Positions 1 through 8,953 of a stretch of DNA of 40,441 nt are shown piece after piece (position 1 is the first letter of the stretch; each line of letters opens with the position of its first letter). The stretch comes from Halomonas sp. (lineage in GTDB: Bacteria; Pseudomonadota; Gammaproteobacteria; Pseudomonadales; Halomonadaceae). The notes beneath the pieces were generated by a model. The model did not search any database. It was not told the origin of the DNA and worked only from the letters and a program-made list of their open reading frames with translations. The stretch lies in contig NZ_VMQS01000005.1 in the NCBI RefSeq assembly GCF_007625055.1, forward strand, positions 27,466 to 67,906, written 5' to 3'. The position numbers were made by a program, and so were the translations under genes.

Positions 1-750
1 GGGCCGATCGACACCTGGGTAGAAGCCACCTCAAAACCGACATAGCCGCGATCCAGATAGTAGGAGCGCAGACGTTCGATATCACCCGACAAGGCTTCAC
101 GTGAATATTTGTCGTTTGAGAACATGCCGAAGAAGAAACCCGGCCTGTCTTCAAGCTCAAACAGGTTCAGCAGGGTGTCGTCATCGAAAGCCTGATTGCC
201 CACAATGTTAATCTGATGAATCCGGGCAATGTCGCCTTCGCGAATATTGATATCGACCTGAACGCGCCCCTCATCAATCTGGTCGACGCTTGTTTCGATT
301 GAGGAGTTGTAACGTCCCTGGGACTGGTAGACGCCTTCCAGTTCACGCTGGATCTCGTCAAGCGTTGACAGCTGCAGCACCTGGCCTTCTGAAAGGCCAG
401 CCTCGTTGAGTCCCCGGCGCAGGTCCTCGTCCTCGATCTGTTCATTTCCTTCGATATTCAGGCGGGCAATGGTCGGCCGCTCCACCACCTTAATCACCAG
501 TACATCCCCTTCGCGGGCCAGAGAGACATCATCAAAAAGACCCGTTTCGAACAGTTCCCGCGCAGCATCAGCCAGGGCACGCTCGTCCACTGAATCACTG
601 GCGCTGACGGGAAAGGCGTTGAAGACCGAAGCCGCAGAGACGCGCTGCAGCCCTTCTACACGAATGTCGGAAACGTCAAAAGATTGTGCTTTGGCTCCGC
701 TGGCTGCGGCCAGCAGTAAGGCCGCCATCCCTAGTGTTTTGATTTTCATG
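1..750 (-). CDS. bamA: Outer membrane protein assembly factor BamA, N-terminal part (cut by window edge)
   Basis: This is the first 250 codons of BamA, the Omp85-type insertase that folds beta-barrel proteins into the outer membrane; the rest lies beyond base 1. Reading leftward from the ATG at 750, a signal peptide (KIK, then a run of Leu/Ala) ends in AKA before Gln22. The mature protein opens with FDVSDIRVEGLQRVS, the usual start of POTRA 1. Further POTRA-type segments follow, such as IARLNIEGNEQIEDEDLRRG and IARIHQINIVGNQAFDDDTL. The position directly after rseP is typical of gammaproteobacteria. The start has only a weak ribosome site. The family assignment is firm; the barrel cannot be seen here. 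Confidence 0.93.
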
Positions 751-777
751 CAGTCAGTCCGCTCGCTTTGGTCTGCC

Positions 778-846
778 ATTGTTTTTACAGACAGGCACCA
801 TATACATTTGTGCAGGGGGATGACAAGTTGACTTGCCCTCTGCACA
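778..846 (-). promoter_or_regulatory. Candidate bamA promoter embedded in an inverted repeat
   Basis: On the minus strand TTGTCA and TATATG are separated by 16 bases, a plausible sigma-70 pair ahead of bamA. The -35 lies inside an inverted repeat: TGTGCAG at 809-815 matches CTGCACA at 840-846, with an inner CAAG/CTTG stem. I looked for the sigma-E promoter usual for bamA in enterics and did not find a convincing one. Confidence 0.4.
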
Positions 847-900
847 CGTTATCACTTACCCACGCGACCCGAGGTTCACGCTGATGACCTTCCCACTTCA

Positions 901-2259
901 CTACCAGAGGCGCATGAGATCAAAATAAAGCGCCATGATCATCAGGGTACCTACCAGGGTAATGCCGATCCGCAGCCCGATAGCCTGAGCCTGCTCAGAA
1001 ACCGGCCGCCCACGGACCACTTCCACCAGGTAGTAAAGCAGATGCCCCCCATCAAGCACAGGAATTGGCAGCAGATTCAGTACGGCCAGGCTGATCGACA
1101 GATAGGCAATAAAGCCGACAAACGCTTCCAGCCCTGCCCGAGCGGTGTCGCCGGAAATCTGTGCAATGGTAATCGGCCCGGACAGGTTGGACGGCGAGAT
1201 AAGCCCCACCAGCATCTTGCGAATAGCATCCACAGTCAGCAGTGACATCTCGCCTGTTTTGGCCACCGCCTGCCCAACCGCTTCCACTGGACCATAACGG
1301 ATCTCACGCTGCAGCTCTTCGGGCCAGGAGACGGGCTCAGCGCCTGCACCAATATAGCCAATCTCAGCGCCGCCAGCCTGGGGATTGGTGCCCGGCGTCA
1401 GGGTAAGTGATTGCTGATCACCGTCACGTTCAATATCCAGAGAAAGCTCTTCCCCTGCACTGACTCTGACGATATTGACAAAGTCCATCCAGTCGCTGAC
1501 CGGCGTGCCATTAACCTCAACAATTCTGTCGCCTACCTTCAGCCCGGCCTGAGCGGCAGCCTCCCCGTCAATCACCTGGCCAAGCACAGCGGGCATGTCC
1601 GGTCGCCATGGATCAAACCCCAGAGTGTCAAAGGGCTGGGGCGGGTTCTGGCGGGCCAGAAAATTGTCGACTTCCAGGCCGTAGGTGCGCGTCGCTTGTG
1701 ATCCGTCGGGACGGGCATCAATTTCCAGCCGGCCATCGTATCCGATCAAGGCCACCAGCTTGAGATTGATCTCATCCCAGGCGCGCACCGACTCCCCCTG
1801 AATCGCCACGATTTCATCGCCGCGCTCCAGCCCGGCCTCAGCGGCGGGCGAGGCAGGCGTAACATCACCCACCAGGGGGGCTACCGTGGTGGTCCCGGCG
1901 ACAAAGATGGCCCAATAGGCAACGATAGCAAGCAGGAAGTTGGCCAATGGCCCTGCAGCGACAATAGCGATACGCTGCCAGACGTTCTTGCGATTGAAGG
2001 CCTGATCAAGCTGTTCATCCGGCACCGGTCCTTCGCGCTCGTCAAGCATCTTGACGTAGCCCCCAAGCGGTATGGCGGCGACGGCAAATTCTGTCCCGTG
2101 GCGATCAGTCCGTGACCAGAACGGCTTGCCAAAACCTACCGAGAAACGCAGTACCTTGACACCACAGCGCCGGGCCACCCAAAAATGGCCGAATTCATGA
2201 AAGGTCACCAGCAGACCCAGGACGACGATCACCGCCAATATGTTCTGAATCAGGCCCAA
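901..2259 (-). CDS. rseP: Site-2 intramembrane zinc protease RseP
   Basis: RseP cuts anti-sigma factor RseA within the inner membrane after DegS has made the first cut, releasing sigma-E in the envelope stress response. The 452-residue protein has the HExxH zinc motif (HEFGH, residues 21-25) in its first membrane segment. Two tandem PDZ domains follow at about 120-310 (for example AAQAGLKVGDRIVEVNG). The second catalytic motif, NLLPIPVLDGGHLL, lies near residue 400 before the last membrane helix. The length matches the family (about 450). The start codon is TTG, chosen because GAGGAG lies six bases upstream. It sits between dxr and bamA, as in Pseudomonas. Confidence 0.95.
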   Translation of the reverse strand: MGLIQNILAVIVVLGLLVTFHEFGHFWVARRCGVKVLRFSVGFGKPFWSRTDRHGTEFAVAAIPLGGYVKMLDEREGPVPDEQLDQAFNRKNVWQRIAIVAAGPLANFLLAIVAYWAIFVAGTTTVAPLVGDVTPASPAAEAGLERGDEIVAIQGESVRAWDEINLKLVALIGYDGRLEIDARPDGSQATRTYGLEVDNFLARQNPPQPFDTLGFDPWRPDMPAVLGQVIDGEAAAQAGLKVGDRIVEVNGTPVSDWMDFVNIVRVSAGEELSLDIERDGDQQSLTLTPGTNPQAGGAEIGYIGAGAEPVSWPEELQREIRYGPVEAVGQAVAKTGEMSLLTVDAIRKMLVGLISPSNLSGPITIAQISGDTARAGLEAFVGFIAYLSISLAVLNLLPIPVLDGGHLLYYLVEVVRGRPVSEQAQAIGLRIGITLVGTLMIMALYFDLMRLW

Positions 2260-2303
2260 GCGTTTCTCCTCTTCCTACCGTTACCGAGACGTTTTTGATA
2301 TCG

Positions 2304-3494
2304 CTAGCGACATCGTTGCGTAATGTATTGCTGCGCAAGCTGCCTTGCGTGTCGGTCTGCATCCAGCACTGTTTCAAGGCTATCGACGTTGCCGATCGTT
2401 GCCTGATCAAGTACTGATGCCACAATATCGCCAATGCTGATAAACCCCAAGCCTTCCTCCAAAAAAGCCTGAACAGCCACTTCATTGGCCGCATTAAGAA
2501 TCGCAGGTGCCGTTCCTCCTGCCTGCATGGCCTCACGCGCCAACCTCAGGCATGGAAAATGCTGTTCATCCGGCGACTCAAAGTCCAGCCGCGCCACCTG
2601 AAAAAGATCCAGTGGCTTGACGCCCGCGTCTATCCGTTCAGGCCAGGCAAGCCCATAGGCAATCGGCGTACGCATATCCGGATTGCCCAGCTGGGCCAGC
2701 ACGGACCCGTCATGATAGGCCACCATGGAGTGAATCACGCTCTGGGGATGCACCACCACACAAATCTGTTGAGGCGTGGCATCAAACAACCAGCAGGCCT
2801 CTATCAGTTCCAGCCCCTTGTTCATCAGGGTGGCGCTATCCACCGAGATCTTGCGGCCCATTGACCAGTTGGGATGGGCGCAGGCCTGCGCCGGCGTGAC
2901 ATTTGCCAGGGCATCTGGCCCCCAGCCTCGGAAAGGGCCACCCGACGCCGTCAGCAGCAGTTGCTCGATCCCGTGCTCTGCAAGGCCACCGCGATGTTGG
3001 AGGGGTAGACACTGGAACATGGCATTATGTTCAGAATCGATGGGTAAAAGTGTTGCCCCGGATTGCTCAACCGCCTGCATGAATAAAGCGCCGCTCATCA
3101 CCAGGGCTTCCTTGTTGGCCAACAAGACCCGCTTGCCGCTTTGCGCAGCGGCCAGAGCCGGCAACAGGCCCGCTGCCCCGACAATGGCCGCCATCACAAT
3201 ATCCACGCACGAAGCGGAGGCAACCGTGTTGTGTGCCTCAACGCCCGTTTCCACCCAGGTATTCAGCCCGGCGCTTGCCAGTTCGTGACGCAACCACTGA
3301 CCATCCTCCGCCGAGTTCAGCACTGCTATCTGTGGACGGTGGCGCAAGCACTGGGCCAGCAGGACGTCGCGCGAGCGATGGGCCGTCAGCGCATAGACGC
3401 TGTAACGCTCAGGATGCAGCGCGATCACGTCCAGCGTACTGGTGCCGATAGAGCCGGTAGACCCCAGCACGGTGACCCACTGTTGTGAACTCAT
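2304..3494 (-). CDS. dxr: 1-deoxy-D-xylulose 5-phosphate reductoisomerase
   Basis: Dxr (IspC) converts DXP to 2-C-methyl-D-erythritol 4-phosphate with NADPH, the first committed step of the MEP isoprenoid pathway in the cytoplasm. The 396-residue protein starts with the NADPH-binding motif GSTGSIG (11-17). It carries NKEALVMSG and the metal-binding DSEHNA segment of the active site. The length is normal for the family. The ATG overlaps the stop of cdsA in an ATGA, so the two are probably translationally coupled. Its product feeds undecaprenyl phosphate synthesis by the nearby uppS. Confidence 0.96.
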   Translation of the reverse strand: MSSQQWVTVLGSTGSIGTSTLDVIALHPERYSVYALTAHRSRDVLLAQCLRHRPQIAVLNSAEDGQWLRHELASAGLNTWVETGVEAHNTVASASCVDIVMAAIVGAAGLLPALAAAQSGKRVLLANKEALVMSGALFMQAVEQSGATLLPIDSEHNAMFQCLPLQHRGGLAEHGIEQLLLTASGGPFRGWGPDALANVTPAQACAHPNWSMGRKISVDSATLMNKGLELIEACWLFDATPQQICVVVHPQSVIHSMVAYHDGSVLAQLGNPDMRTPIAYGLAWPERIDAGVKPLDLFQVARLDFESPDEQHFPCLRLAREAMQAGGTAPAILNAANEVAVQAFLEEGLGFISIGDIVASVLDQATIGNVDSLETVLDADRHARQLAQQYITQRCR

Positions 3495-4297
3495 AAAACG
3501 GGCACCAGGGGGTAAAGGAGAGCAAAAAGAGGCACGGCTGCGGTCAGGCTATCCACCCTGTCCAGTACGCCACCGTGACCGGGCAGTAACTGACTGGAGT
3601 CCTTGATCTGACGGTGACGCTTCAACATGCTTTCAAGCAGATCCCCAAGCACTGAAGCCAATGTAACGACCAGGGTTATCAGCACAAGGAGACCACTGCC
3701 CAGAATCCCGAGCTGCTGCCAGACACCAAATACCAGCGCCAGCAACACAGTTGCCATCATCCCCCCCAGAACGCCCTCCCAGGACTTGCCCGGGCTGACG
3801 CTGGGCGCAAGCTTGCGTTGCCCCCAGGCACGACCCGCGAAGTAGGCGCCAATATCTGCCGACCAGACGAGCAGCAAGACAAACAGCAGCCAGACACTCC
3901 CTGCTGCTTCCAGCACGTTAAACCCGACCCAGCAGGGCAGCAGCACCCATAACCCCATGACCAGACGCCATGACGGCGCCTGCCAATGGTTGGTTTTATC
4001 CGGGTAGTGAGTCACCCAATACAGATTGACCAGCCAGCCCAGCGCGCCTACCCATAAAAGCCCGCCAGCCCCTTCGCTGCCCGCCAACCAAAGCAAGACC
4101 ATGAGAACCGCCATGAAAACCAGGTAAGCGGTGCGTTGGAGTGGCGAGGCGATACCTGCCAGATTGCTCCACTCCCAGGTTGCCAGCAGGACAATCAGCG
4201 CCGTAAACAGCGCGTAAGCGTTACCTTCAAGGCCAAACAGGCCTGCTATGACCAGAGGTGCCAGCCAGGCGGCTGTTATGATTCGTTGCTTAAGCAC
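3491..4297 (-). CDS. cdsA: Phosphatidate cytidylyltransferase
   Basis: CdsA makes CDP-diacylglycerol from CTP and phosphatidic acid, the branch point of phospholipid synthesis in the inner membrane. The 268-residue protein is strongly hydrophobic with about eight membrane segments. Near its C-terminus it has the family signature [11 protein letters not shown] followed by [12 protein letters not shown], which supplies metal-binding acidic residues. The start is a GTG overlapping the end of uppS by 8 bases, with GAGG six bases upstream inside uppS. Its stop overlaps the dxr start by 4 bases. Confidence 0.95.
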   Translation of the reverse strand: MLKQRIITAAWLAPLVIAGLFGLEGNAYALFTALIVLLATWEWSNLAGIASPLQRTAYLVFMAVLMVLLWLAGSEGAGGLLWVGALGWLVNLYWVTHYPDKTNHWQAPSWRLVMGLWVLLPCWVGFNVLEAAGSVWLLFVLLLVWSADIGAYFAGRAWGQRKLAPSVSPGKSWEGVLGGMMATVLLALVFGVWQQLGILGSGLLVLITLVVTLASVLGDLLESMLKRHRQIKDSSQLLPGHGGVLDRVDSLTAAVPLFALLYPLVPVL

Positions 4298-5021
4298 CCT
4301 GAACCTCTATCTGTTGCCCTGTCTTGCCGAACCGTCGCTGCCGCCGCGCAAAATCTGCCAGCGCTTGATCAAACGCATCAGCATCAAAATCTGGCCACAG
4401 TAGCGGTGAAAAATACAGCTCTGCATAAGCCAGCTGCCAGAGCATGAAGTTGGAAAGACGCTGTTCACCACTGGTGCGAATACACAGATCAACGGGTGGC
4501 ACCTGATGCATGTCCATGGCTTCATTCATGCAGTTTTCATCAATCTCGTCAGGGGCCAGACTCCCCTCGGCTACCTGCTGAGCCAGCCGGCGTGCGGCAC
4601 AGGTAATTTCCCATTGACCGCCATAGTTGGCCGCCACAATCAGATGCATACCCGTGTTGTCAGCGGTCAGTGCCTCGGCGCGGCGGATCTGCTTCTGAAT
4701 GGCGTGAGAAAACCCTCGCCGATCGCCCAGAATGGTCAGCCGGATGTCATTTGAATGGAGCTTTTTGACTTCGCGCTTCAAGGCCATCAGAAAAAGCTCC
4801 ATCAGGGCATTGACTTCCGTCACGGGCCGTTTCCAGTTTTCACTGGAGAAAGCAAACAGGCTCAAGGTATCAATGCCCTGCTCAGCCGCACGCTGCACGA
4901 CGTTGCGAACGGACTCTGCGCCGGCGCGATGACCACGTACACCCGCCAGGCCACGCGCTTTTGCCCAGCGATTATTGCCATCCATGATAATGGCGACATG
5001 AGAAGGCCGTGGTTCAGACAC
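4290..5021 (-). CDS. uppS: Undecaprenyl diphosphate synthase (cis-prenyltransferase)
   Basis: UppS condenses farnesyl diphosphate with isopentenyl diphosphates to make the C55 lipid carrier precursor for peptidoglycan and O-antigen. The motif HVAIIMDGNNRWAKARG holds the catalytic Asp. RTSGEQRLSNFMLWQLAYAE is the conserved C-terminal substrate region. I place the start at the GTG at 5021 (243 residues) because AGGAGG lies four bases upstream and the conserved domain begins at once. An in-frame ATG at 5102 would add 27 residues of poor conservation and codon use and has no ribosome site. E. coli UppS has 253 residues. Confidence 0.93.
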   Translation of the reverse strand: MSEPRPSHVAIIMDGNNRWAKARGLAGVRGHRAGAESVRNVVQRAAEQGIDTLSLFAFSSENWKRPVTEVNALMELFLMALKREVKKLHSNDIRLTILGDRRGFSHAIQKQIRRAEALTADNTGMHLIVAANYGGQWEITCAARRLAQQVAEGSLAPDEIDENCMNEAMDMHQVPPVDLCIRTSGEQRLSNFMLWQLAYAELYFSPLLWPDFDADAFDQALADFARRQRRFGKTGQQIEVQGA

Positions 5022-5167
5022 CTTTCCTCCTTGATAGTGGGCAGCTGGCTGTCTGTGTGGAAGCAACGGCGACGTCGTGAAGTTTTTTTCACCCATGGTC
5101 ATTCATCCAGCCGGCCCTGAAAGCTGCTCGGGCAGCCTGGCTGCCCGAGACGTTAGCTTCTTGAATG

Positions 5168-5725
5168 TCATACCTGCATCAGGTCGTGTTCTTTTGACGC
5201 CAGCGCCTTGTCAATTTCCGCGACAAACTTGTCCGTCAGCTTCTGGATCTCATCTTCGCCCTGACGCTGGTCATCTTCGGTGATTTCCTTGTCTTTCAAC
5301 AAGGACTTGAAATCACCGTTGGCATCACGGCGTACGTTGCGAACGGCCACCCGCGCATGCTCGGCTTCCTGGCGGGCCTGCTTGATGTAGCCCTTGCGGG
5401 TTTCTTCAGTCAGCATCGGCATGGGCACTCGAATCACATTACCTGCGCTGGCCGGATTAAGCCCCAGATCAGACGTCATGATGGCTTTTTCAATCTTGGG
5501 CACAATACCCTGTTCCCAGGGAGAAATCGTCAGCGTTCTTGCATCTTCCACGTTGATGGATGCCACCTGACTCAAGGGCACTTCACTGCCGTAATACTCA
5601 ACGGTAACTGAATCCAGAATACTGGGATGCGCGCGCCCGGTGCGAATCTTGTTGAAGTTGGTATGCAGCGCATCAACGCTTTTTTTCATGCGCCCTTCTG
5701 CATCTTTCTTGATTTCGTTAATCAC
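5168..5725 (-). CDS. frr: Ribosome recycling factor
   Basis: RRF works with EF-G to split the post-termination ribosome. The product has 185 residues, the E. coli length, and tracks the family closely: [54 protein letters not shown] and LLKDKEI. I chose the GTG at 5725: GAGGTG is six bases upstream, and the gene then starts one base after the pyrH stop TAG. A second GTG three codons earlier, at 5734, is in frame but has no well-placed ribosome site. The ribosome site lies inside the last pyrH codons, which suggests coupling. Confidence 0.96.
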   Translation of the reverse strand: MINEIKKDAEGRMKKSVDALHTNFNKIRTGRAHPSILDSVTVEYYGSEVPLSQVASINVEDARTLTISPWEQGIVPKIEKAIMTSDLGLNPASAGNVIRVPMPMLTEETRKGYIKQARQEAEHARVAVRNVRRDANGDFKSLLKDKEITEDDQRQGEDEIQKLTDKFVAEIDKALASKEHDLMQV

Positions 5726-5726
5726 C

Positions 5727-6506
5727 CTATTCACCTCTGTCTATCAAAGTGCCTTCCTTACCCCCAACCACCAGGTTAAGCAGAGCACCAGGCTTGTTCA
5801 TATCAAACACCCGCACTGGCATGTCATGGTCACGTACCAGGCAGATAGCGGTCAAATCCATTACGCCAAGCTTCTGTTCAAGCGCATCATCATAGCCAAG
5901 ACGCTCGTACTTCACGGCATCGACATGCTTGACGGGGTCCTTGTCATAAACACCGTCAACCTTGGTGGCCTTGATCACCACATCAACGTCGACCTCAATA
6001 CCCCGCAGACAGGCTGCCGAGTCAGTCGTAAAGAAAGGATTGCCGGTACCGGCAGAAAACAATACCACGTCACCCGATGTCAGGTAGCGGATGGCCGTTC
6101 GTCGATCGTAATGCTCGACAACACCGCTCATCGGAATGGCCGACATCACCCGCGAACGAATATTGGAGCGCTCAAGGGCATCACGCATGGCCAGTGCATT
6201 CATCACCGTTGCCAGCATCCCCATGTGGTCACCCGTCACTCGGTCCATCCCGGCTTCATTCAACGCTGCCCCACGAAACAGGTTGCCGCCGCCAATCACC
6301 AGACCCACCTGAACACCAATACCCACCAACTGACCGATTTCAAGTGCCATACGGTCCAGCACCTTGGGATCTATGCCGAAATCGTGCTCACCCATCAATG
6401 CCTCGCCGGAAAGCTTGAGCAAAATACGCTTGTATTTCGACTTTGAACCCTCAGGTTTCTTGTTGGGAATAACAGCGGTCAAAGGCTCATTTGCATCGTG
6501 GGACAT
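5727..6506 (-). CDS. pyrH: UMP kinase
   Basis: PyrH phosphorylates UMP to UDP in the cytoplasm and is usually activated by GTP and inhibited by UTP. The 259-residue protein has an N-terminal extension of about 25 residues before [24 protein letters not shown] and [14 protein letters not shown] follow, all typical of hexameric bacterial UMP kinases of the amino acid kinase fold. The ATG at 6506 has GAGGAG seven bases upstream; longer in-frame readings lack this. It is followed directly by frr. A TATAAT box at 6669-6674 suggests a promoter separate from rpsB-tsf. Confidence 0.95.
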   Translation of the reverse strand: MSHDANEPLTAVIPNKKPEGSKSKYKRILLKLSGEALMGEHDFGIDPKVLDRMALEIGQLVGIGVQVGLVIGGGNLFRGAALNEAGMDRVTGDHMGMLATVMNALAMRDALERSNIRSRVMSAIPMSGVVEHYDRRTAIRYLTSGDVVLFSAGTGNPFFTTDSAACLRGIEVDVDVVIKATKVDGVYDKDPVKHVDAVKYERLGYDDALEQKLGVMDLTAICLVRDHDMPVRVFDMNKPGALLNLVVGGKEGTLIDRGE

Positions 6507-6591
6507 GGCTTTTCTCCTCGGCAGGATGTAGTGGGCAGACAGGGCGGTCGGGCCCGACGGCAGCGCAAATTTTTGCCCCATGCATAAAGGT

Positions 6592-6607
6592 GATTGCATG
6601 TGCAATC
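6592..6607 (-). repeat. Perfect palindrome in the pyrH leader
   Basis: Two 7-base arms, GATTGCA and TGCAATC, are separated by two bases. They lie about 85-100 bases upstream of the pyrH start, downstream of the putative -10 box. The site could be a DNA operator or, read as RNA, a 6-bp hairpin with a 4-base loop. No known operator is recognised. Confidence 0.45.
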
Positions 6608-6668
6608 CTGCATGGCAACACGCGTCACATGTGCCCGCTGCGACGCAGGTATCTTGGTTACACATTTA

Positions 6669-6674
6669 ATTATA
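6669..6674 (-). promoter_or_regulatory. Candidate pyrH -10 box (TATAAT)
   Basis: A perfect TATAAT lies on the minus strand between tsf and pyrH. No good -35 is seen at 16-18 bases; TG lies four bases before the box, one base off an extended -10. It would give a leader of about 155 bases for pyrH-frr. Confidence 0.4.
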
Positions 6675-6724
6675 TACATGTGCAAATCAGATACATAGAG
6701 GCATGACAAAATGCCAGGGCCAGA

Positions 6725-6753
6725 CACGCGAAAGCGTGCGCAACTGCGCACGC
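6725..6753 (-). terminator. Hairpins after tsf, possible terminator
   Basis: Positions 6734-6742 and 6745-6753 form a perfect 9-base inverted repeat (GCGTGCGCA/TGCGCACGC). An overlapping smaller stem (6725-6729 with 6734-6738, four-base loop) competes for the same arm. Only TTT follows on the transcript strand, so termination would be weak. Confidence 0.45.
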
Positions 6754-6777
6754 CGTCACTTTCTGAAACGTGCGGGC

Positions 6778-7647
6778 TTAACTACGGCCTGCCTGTTCCA
6801 TTACTTCTTTGGCAAAATCCACTTCTTCTTTCTCAATGCCTTCACCGACTTCAAAGCGGATAAAGCTCAGCACTTCACCGCCGGACGCCTTCGCGTATTC
6901 AGCAACCGTCTGGTTAGGATCCTTGACGAAGGGCTGCTCTGTCAGGCTGTTTTCAGCCAGGTACTTCTTGAGGCGACCCTGAACCATCTTTTCAGCAATG
7001 TTTTCCGGCTTGCCGGCCATATCCGGCTGCGCCAGGATGATGGCTTTTTCATTGTCCAGGTTTTCCTGCGGCATATTTTCAGGACGGGCAACGGCCGGGT
7101 TGATGGCCGCTACATGCATGGAAATGTCCTTGGCAGCGTCAGCATTGCCGCCTTGCATGACAGTCAATACGCCGATGCGTCCACCGTGAACGTACTCACC
7201 CACCCGGTTGCCTTCACCTGCGTTGATGACCGCTGCACGGCGCACGCTGATGTTCTCGCCGATTTTCTGTACAAGCTGTTCGCGAACGACTTCCAGCTCA
7301 CCGTCCATCACAGCCGCGACATCTTCACTCTTGGCGGCAAAGACGGCGTCAGCAATCTTGTCTGCGAAATCCTTGAAGTTGTCGTCACGGGCAACAAAGT
7401 CGGTTTCAGAATTGATCTCGACCATCACTCCATAGCTGCCATCTTCTGCAACGCGCGTAACAACAGCGCCTTCTGCAGCAGTGCGGCCCGCTTTTTTGGC
7501 GGCCTTGAGGCCGGAGTTCTTACGCAGGTTTTCGATAGCCACGTCGATATCGCCACCTGCTTCGGTCAGTGCTTTTTTGCACTCCATCATGCCAAGGCCG
7601 GTACGTTCGCGCAGTTCCTTCACCTGAGAGGCACTGATAGCTGCCAT
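6778..7647 (-). CDS. tsf: Elongation factor Ts
   Basis: EF-Ts is the nucleotide exchange factor that reloads EF-Tu with GTP. The 289-residue protein has the UBA-like N-terminal domain ([19 protein letters not shown]). The core dimerisation region follows, with the conserved [10 protein letters not shown] motif that contacts EF-Tu. The length fits the family (E. coli 283). It follows rpsB by 128 bases, as in nearly all bacteria, and is probably co-transcribed with it. Confidence 0.97.
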   Translation of the reverse strand: MAAISASQVKELRERTGLGMMECKKALTEAGGDIDVAIENLRKNSGLKAAKKAGRTAAEGAVVTRVAEDGSYGVMVEINSETDFVARDDNFKDFADKIADAVFAAKSEDVAAVMDGELEVVREQLVQKIGENISVRRAAVINAGEGNRVGEYVHGGRIGVLTVMQGGNADAAKDISMHVAAINPAVARPENMPQENLDNEKAIILAQPDMAGKPENIAEKMVQGRLKKYLAENSLTEQPFVKDPNQTVAEYAKASGGEVLSFIRFEVGEGIEKEEVDFAKEVMEQAGRS

Positions 7648-7708
7648 GATAATTCACCTCTGATCTAATGGGATCTAGAAAATTAAAGATAAGGTCCGCC
7701 TGAGCGGG

Positions 7709-7729
7709 AAAAGGGGGCGCTGGCCCCCT
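7709..7729 (-). terminator. GC-rich hairpin between rpsB and tsf
   Basis: On the transcript strand AGGGGGC, a four-base loop CAGC, and GCCCCCT are followed by a short T run (four T in all). It looks like a partial terminator that could lower tsf relative to rpsB transcription. Confidence 0.5.
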
Positions 7730-7775
7730 CCTGATGCGATGCGGTGCAGCGCACCTCATCTTGTGGCGGCCAGGA

Positions 7776-8534
7776 TTACTCGGCAGCCGCGCTGTTTTCT
7801 GCGTCAGCAGATGTCTGTTCAGCGTCCGTCACTTCAACGAACTCATCCGGACGGCCTTCTTTGGCACTGGCGCAGGCATCGGCGATGGCCTTGACGTAAA
7901 TCTGGATCGCACGGATGGAGTCATCGTTACCCGGAATAACGTAATCAACGCCGTCAGGGTTAGAGTTGGTATCCACCACGCCGATCACCGGAATACCCAG
8001 CTTGTTCGCTTCATTGATCGCGATACGCTCATGATCAACGTCGATAACAAACATGGCATCAGGCAGTCCGCCCATATTCTTGATACCACCGATGGAGCGC
8101 TCAAGTTTTTCCTGCTCGCGGGTGGCCATCAGGACTTCTTTCTTGGTCAACTTCTCGAAGGTGCCATCTTCGTGCATGGTTTCAAGGTCGCGCAGACGCT
8201 TGATGGACTGACGAATGGTCTTGAAGTTGGTGAGCATGCCGCCCAACCAGCGATGATTGACGAACGGCTGACCGACACGGTTGGCTTCTTCCTTGATGAT
8301 CTTGCTGGCGCTACGCTTGGTACCGACAAACATGATCTTGTTGTTGGAAGCGGCCATCTTTTCAACCACGTCGATCGCTTCATTCAGCGCCGGCAGCGTA
8401 TGTTCAAGGTTGATGATGTGGATCTTGTTGCGCGCACCGAAGATGTATTTGCCCATCTTCGGATTCCAGTACTTGGTCTGGTGACCGAAGTGAGCGCCTG
8501 CCTTGAGCAGGTCACGCATATTGACGTGTGCCAT
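7776..8534 (-). CDS. rpsB: 30S ribosomal protein S2
   Basis: S2 is a structural protein of the small subunit, at the head-body junction. The 252-residue product begins [20 protein letters not shown]. It carries typical S2 blocks such as [32 protein letters not shown] and [11 protein letters not shown], and ends in an acidic, Ala-rich tail. The ATG at 8534 has CAGGAG seven bases upstream; 52 extra codons upstream are open but not S2-like. A long leader and a strong extended -10 promoter precede it. Confidence 0.97.
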   Translation of the reverse strand: MAHVNMRDLLKAGAHFGHQTKYWNPKMGKYIFGARNKIHIINLEHTLPALNEAIDVVEKMAASNNKIMFVGTKRSASKIIKEEANRVGQPFVNHRWLGGMLTNFKTIRQSIKRLRDLETMHEDGTFEKLTKKEVLMATREQEKLERSIGGIKNMGGLPDAMFVIDVDHERIAINEANKLGIPVIGVVDTNSNPDGVDYVIPGNDDSIRAIQIYVKAIADACASAKEGRPDEFVEVTDAEQTSADAENSAAAE

Positions 8535-8843
8535 GATAAAACTCCTGAAAACTCGGGTTAGGCCTCCATGCACCCCATGGATCCGACCAGTGACGCTACC
8601 GGACAGGCTCAGCACCTGGCTGAACGCATCGCTCTGCAATAACACTGGCCATAAAAGGCTTGCTGGCACAGTGTTGCAGGTAAGCAGCACGCAAAGGCAC
8701 CCGGGACCATGTGACGGTGCATGTGTGTTTTAAGGCTTGCGGTCTGGGTAGCGGCACCATTGCACACTACCTGTTGTGCGCAACTGCAATCACCGGGCAC
8801 CGATCAATTGATCAAGAATGCGGTTGACGATTGCAGTGAAGCG
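8535..8843 (-). promoter_or_regulatory. Long structured 5' leader of rpsB-tsf
   Basis: About 300 bases separate the likely transcription start from the S2 start codon, with no open frame that looks coded. The distal part holds an inverted repeat: CTGCAATC (8784-8791) and GATTGCAG (8829-8836, plus strand) can pair around a loop containing the palindrome GATCAATTGATC. In gammaproteobacteria S2 is known to repress its own mRNA through the leader, so an S2-binding autoregulatory RNA is the natural reading. I have not matched a covariance model. Confidence 0.45.
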
Positions 8844-8849
8844 CGCGGC

Positions 8850-8855
8850 TTTATA
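8850..8855 (-). promoter_or_regulatory. rpsB promoter, extended -10
   Basis: The minus strand reads TGGTATAAA, an extended -10 element, followed by GCCGCGCGC. A GC-rich discriminator of this kind is typical of promoters under stringent (ppGpp) control. The -35 is weak (TTCATC at 17 bases). Confidence 0.55.
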
Positions 8856-8953
8856 CCATAGATCCAGATCAAGATGAAGCCGTAACGCATTGCGCGGCTC
8901 TCCTTACAGCCCGTTCTATTGTGTGAATTGACCCCCTACACCATCGAGACCTC

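Noticed and set aside
406-831. Open frame on the plus strand at the left edge
   Set aside because: Antisense to bamA, which reads cleanly with a signal peptide and POTRA domains.
780-846. Sigma-E promoter for bamA
   Set aside because: A CAACTT resembles part of the -35, but no TCTGA or TCAAA is found at the right distance.
5022-5102. Upstream ATG for uppS at 5102
   Set aside because: No ribosome site; the extra residues are unconserved and use unusual codons, while the GTG at 5021 has AGGAGG.
5640-6446. Open frame of 268 codons on the plus strand
   Set aside because: Antisense to pyrH and frr, with an odd His-rich composition; a shadow frame.
6703-7668. Open frame of 321 codons on the plus strand
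   Set aside because: Antisense to tsf and the tsf-pyrH gap; no ribosome site and no recognisable domain.
7734-8561. Open frame of 275 codons on the plus strand
   Set aside because: Antisense to rpsB; no supporting signals.
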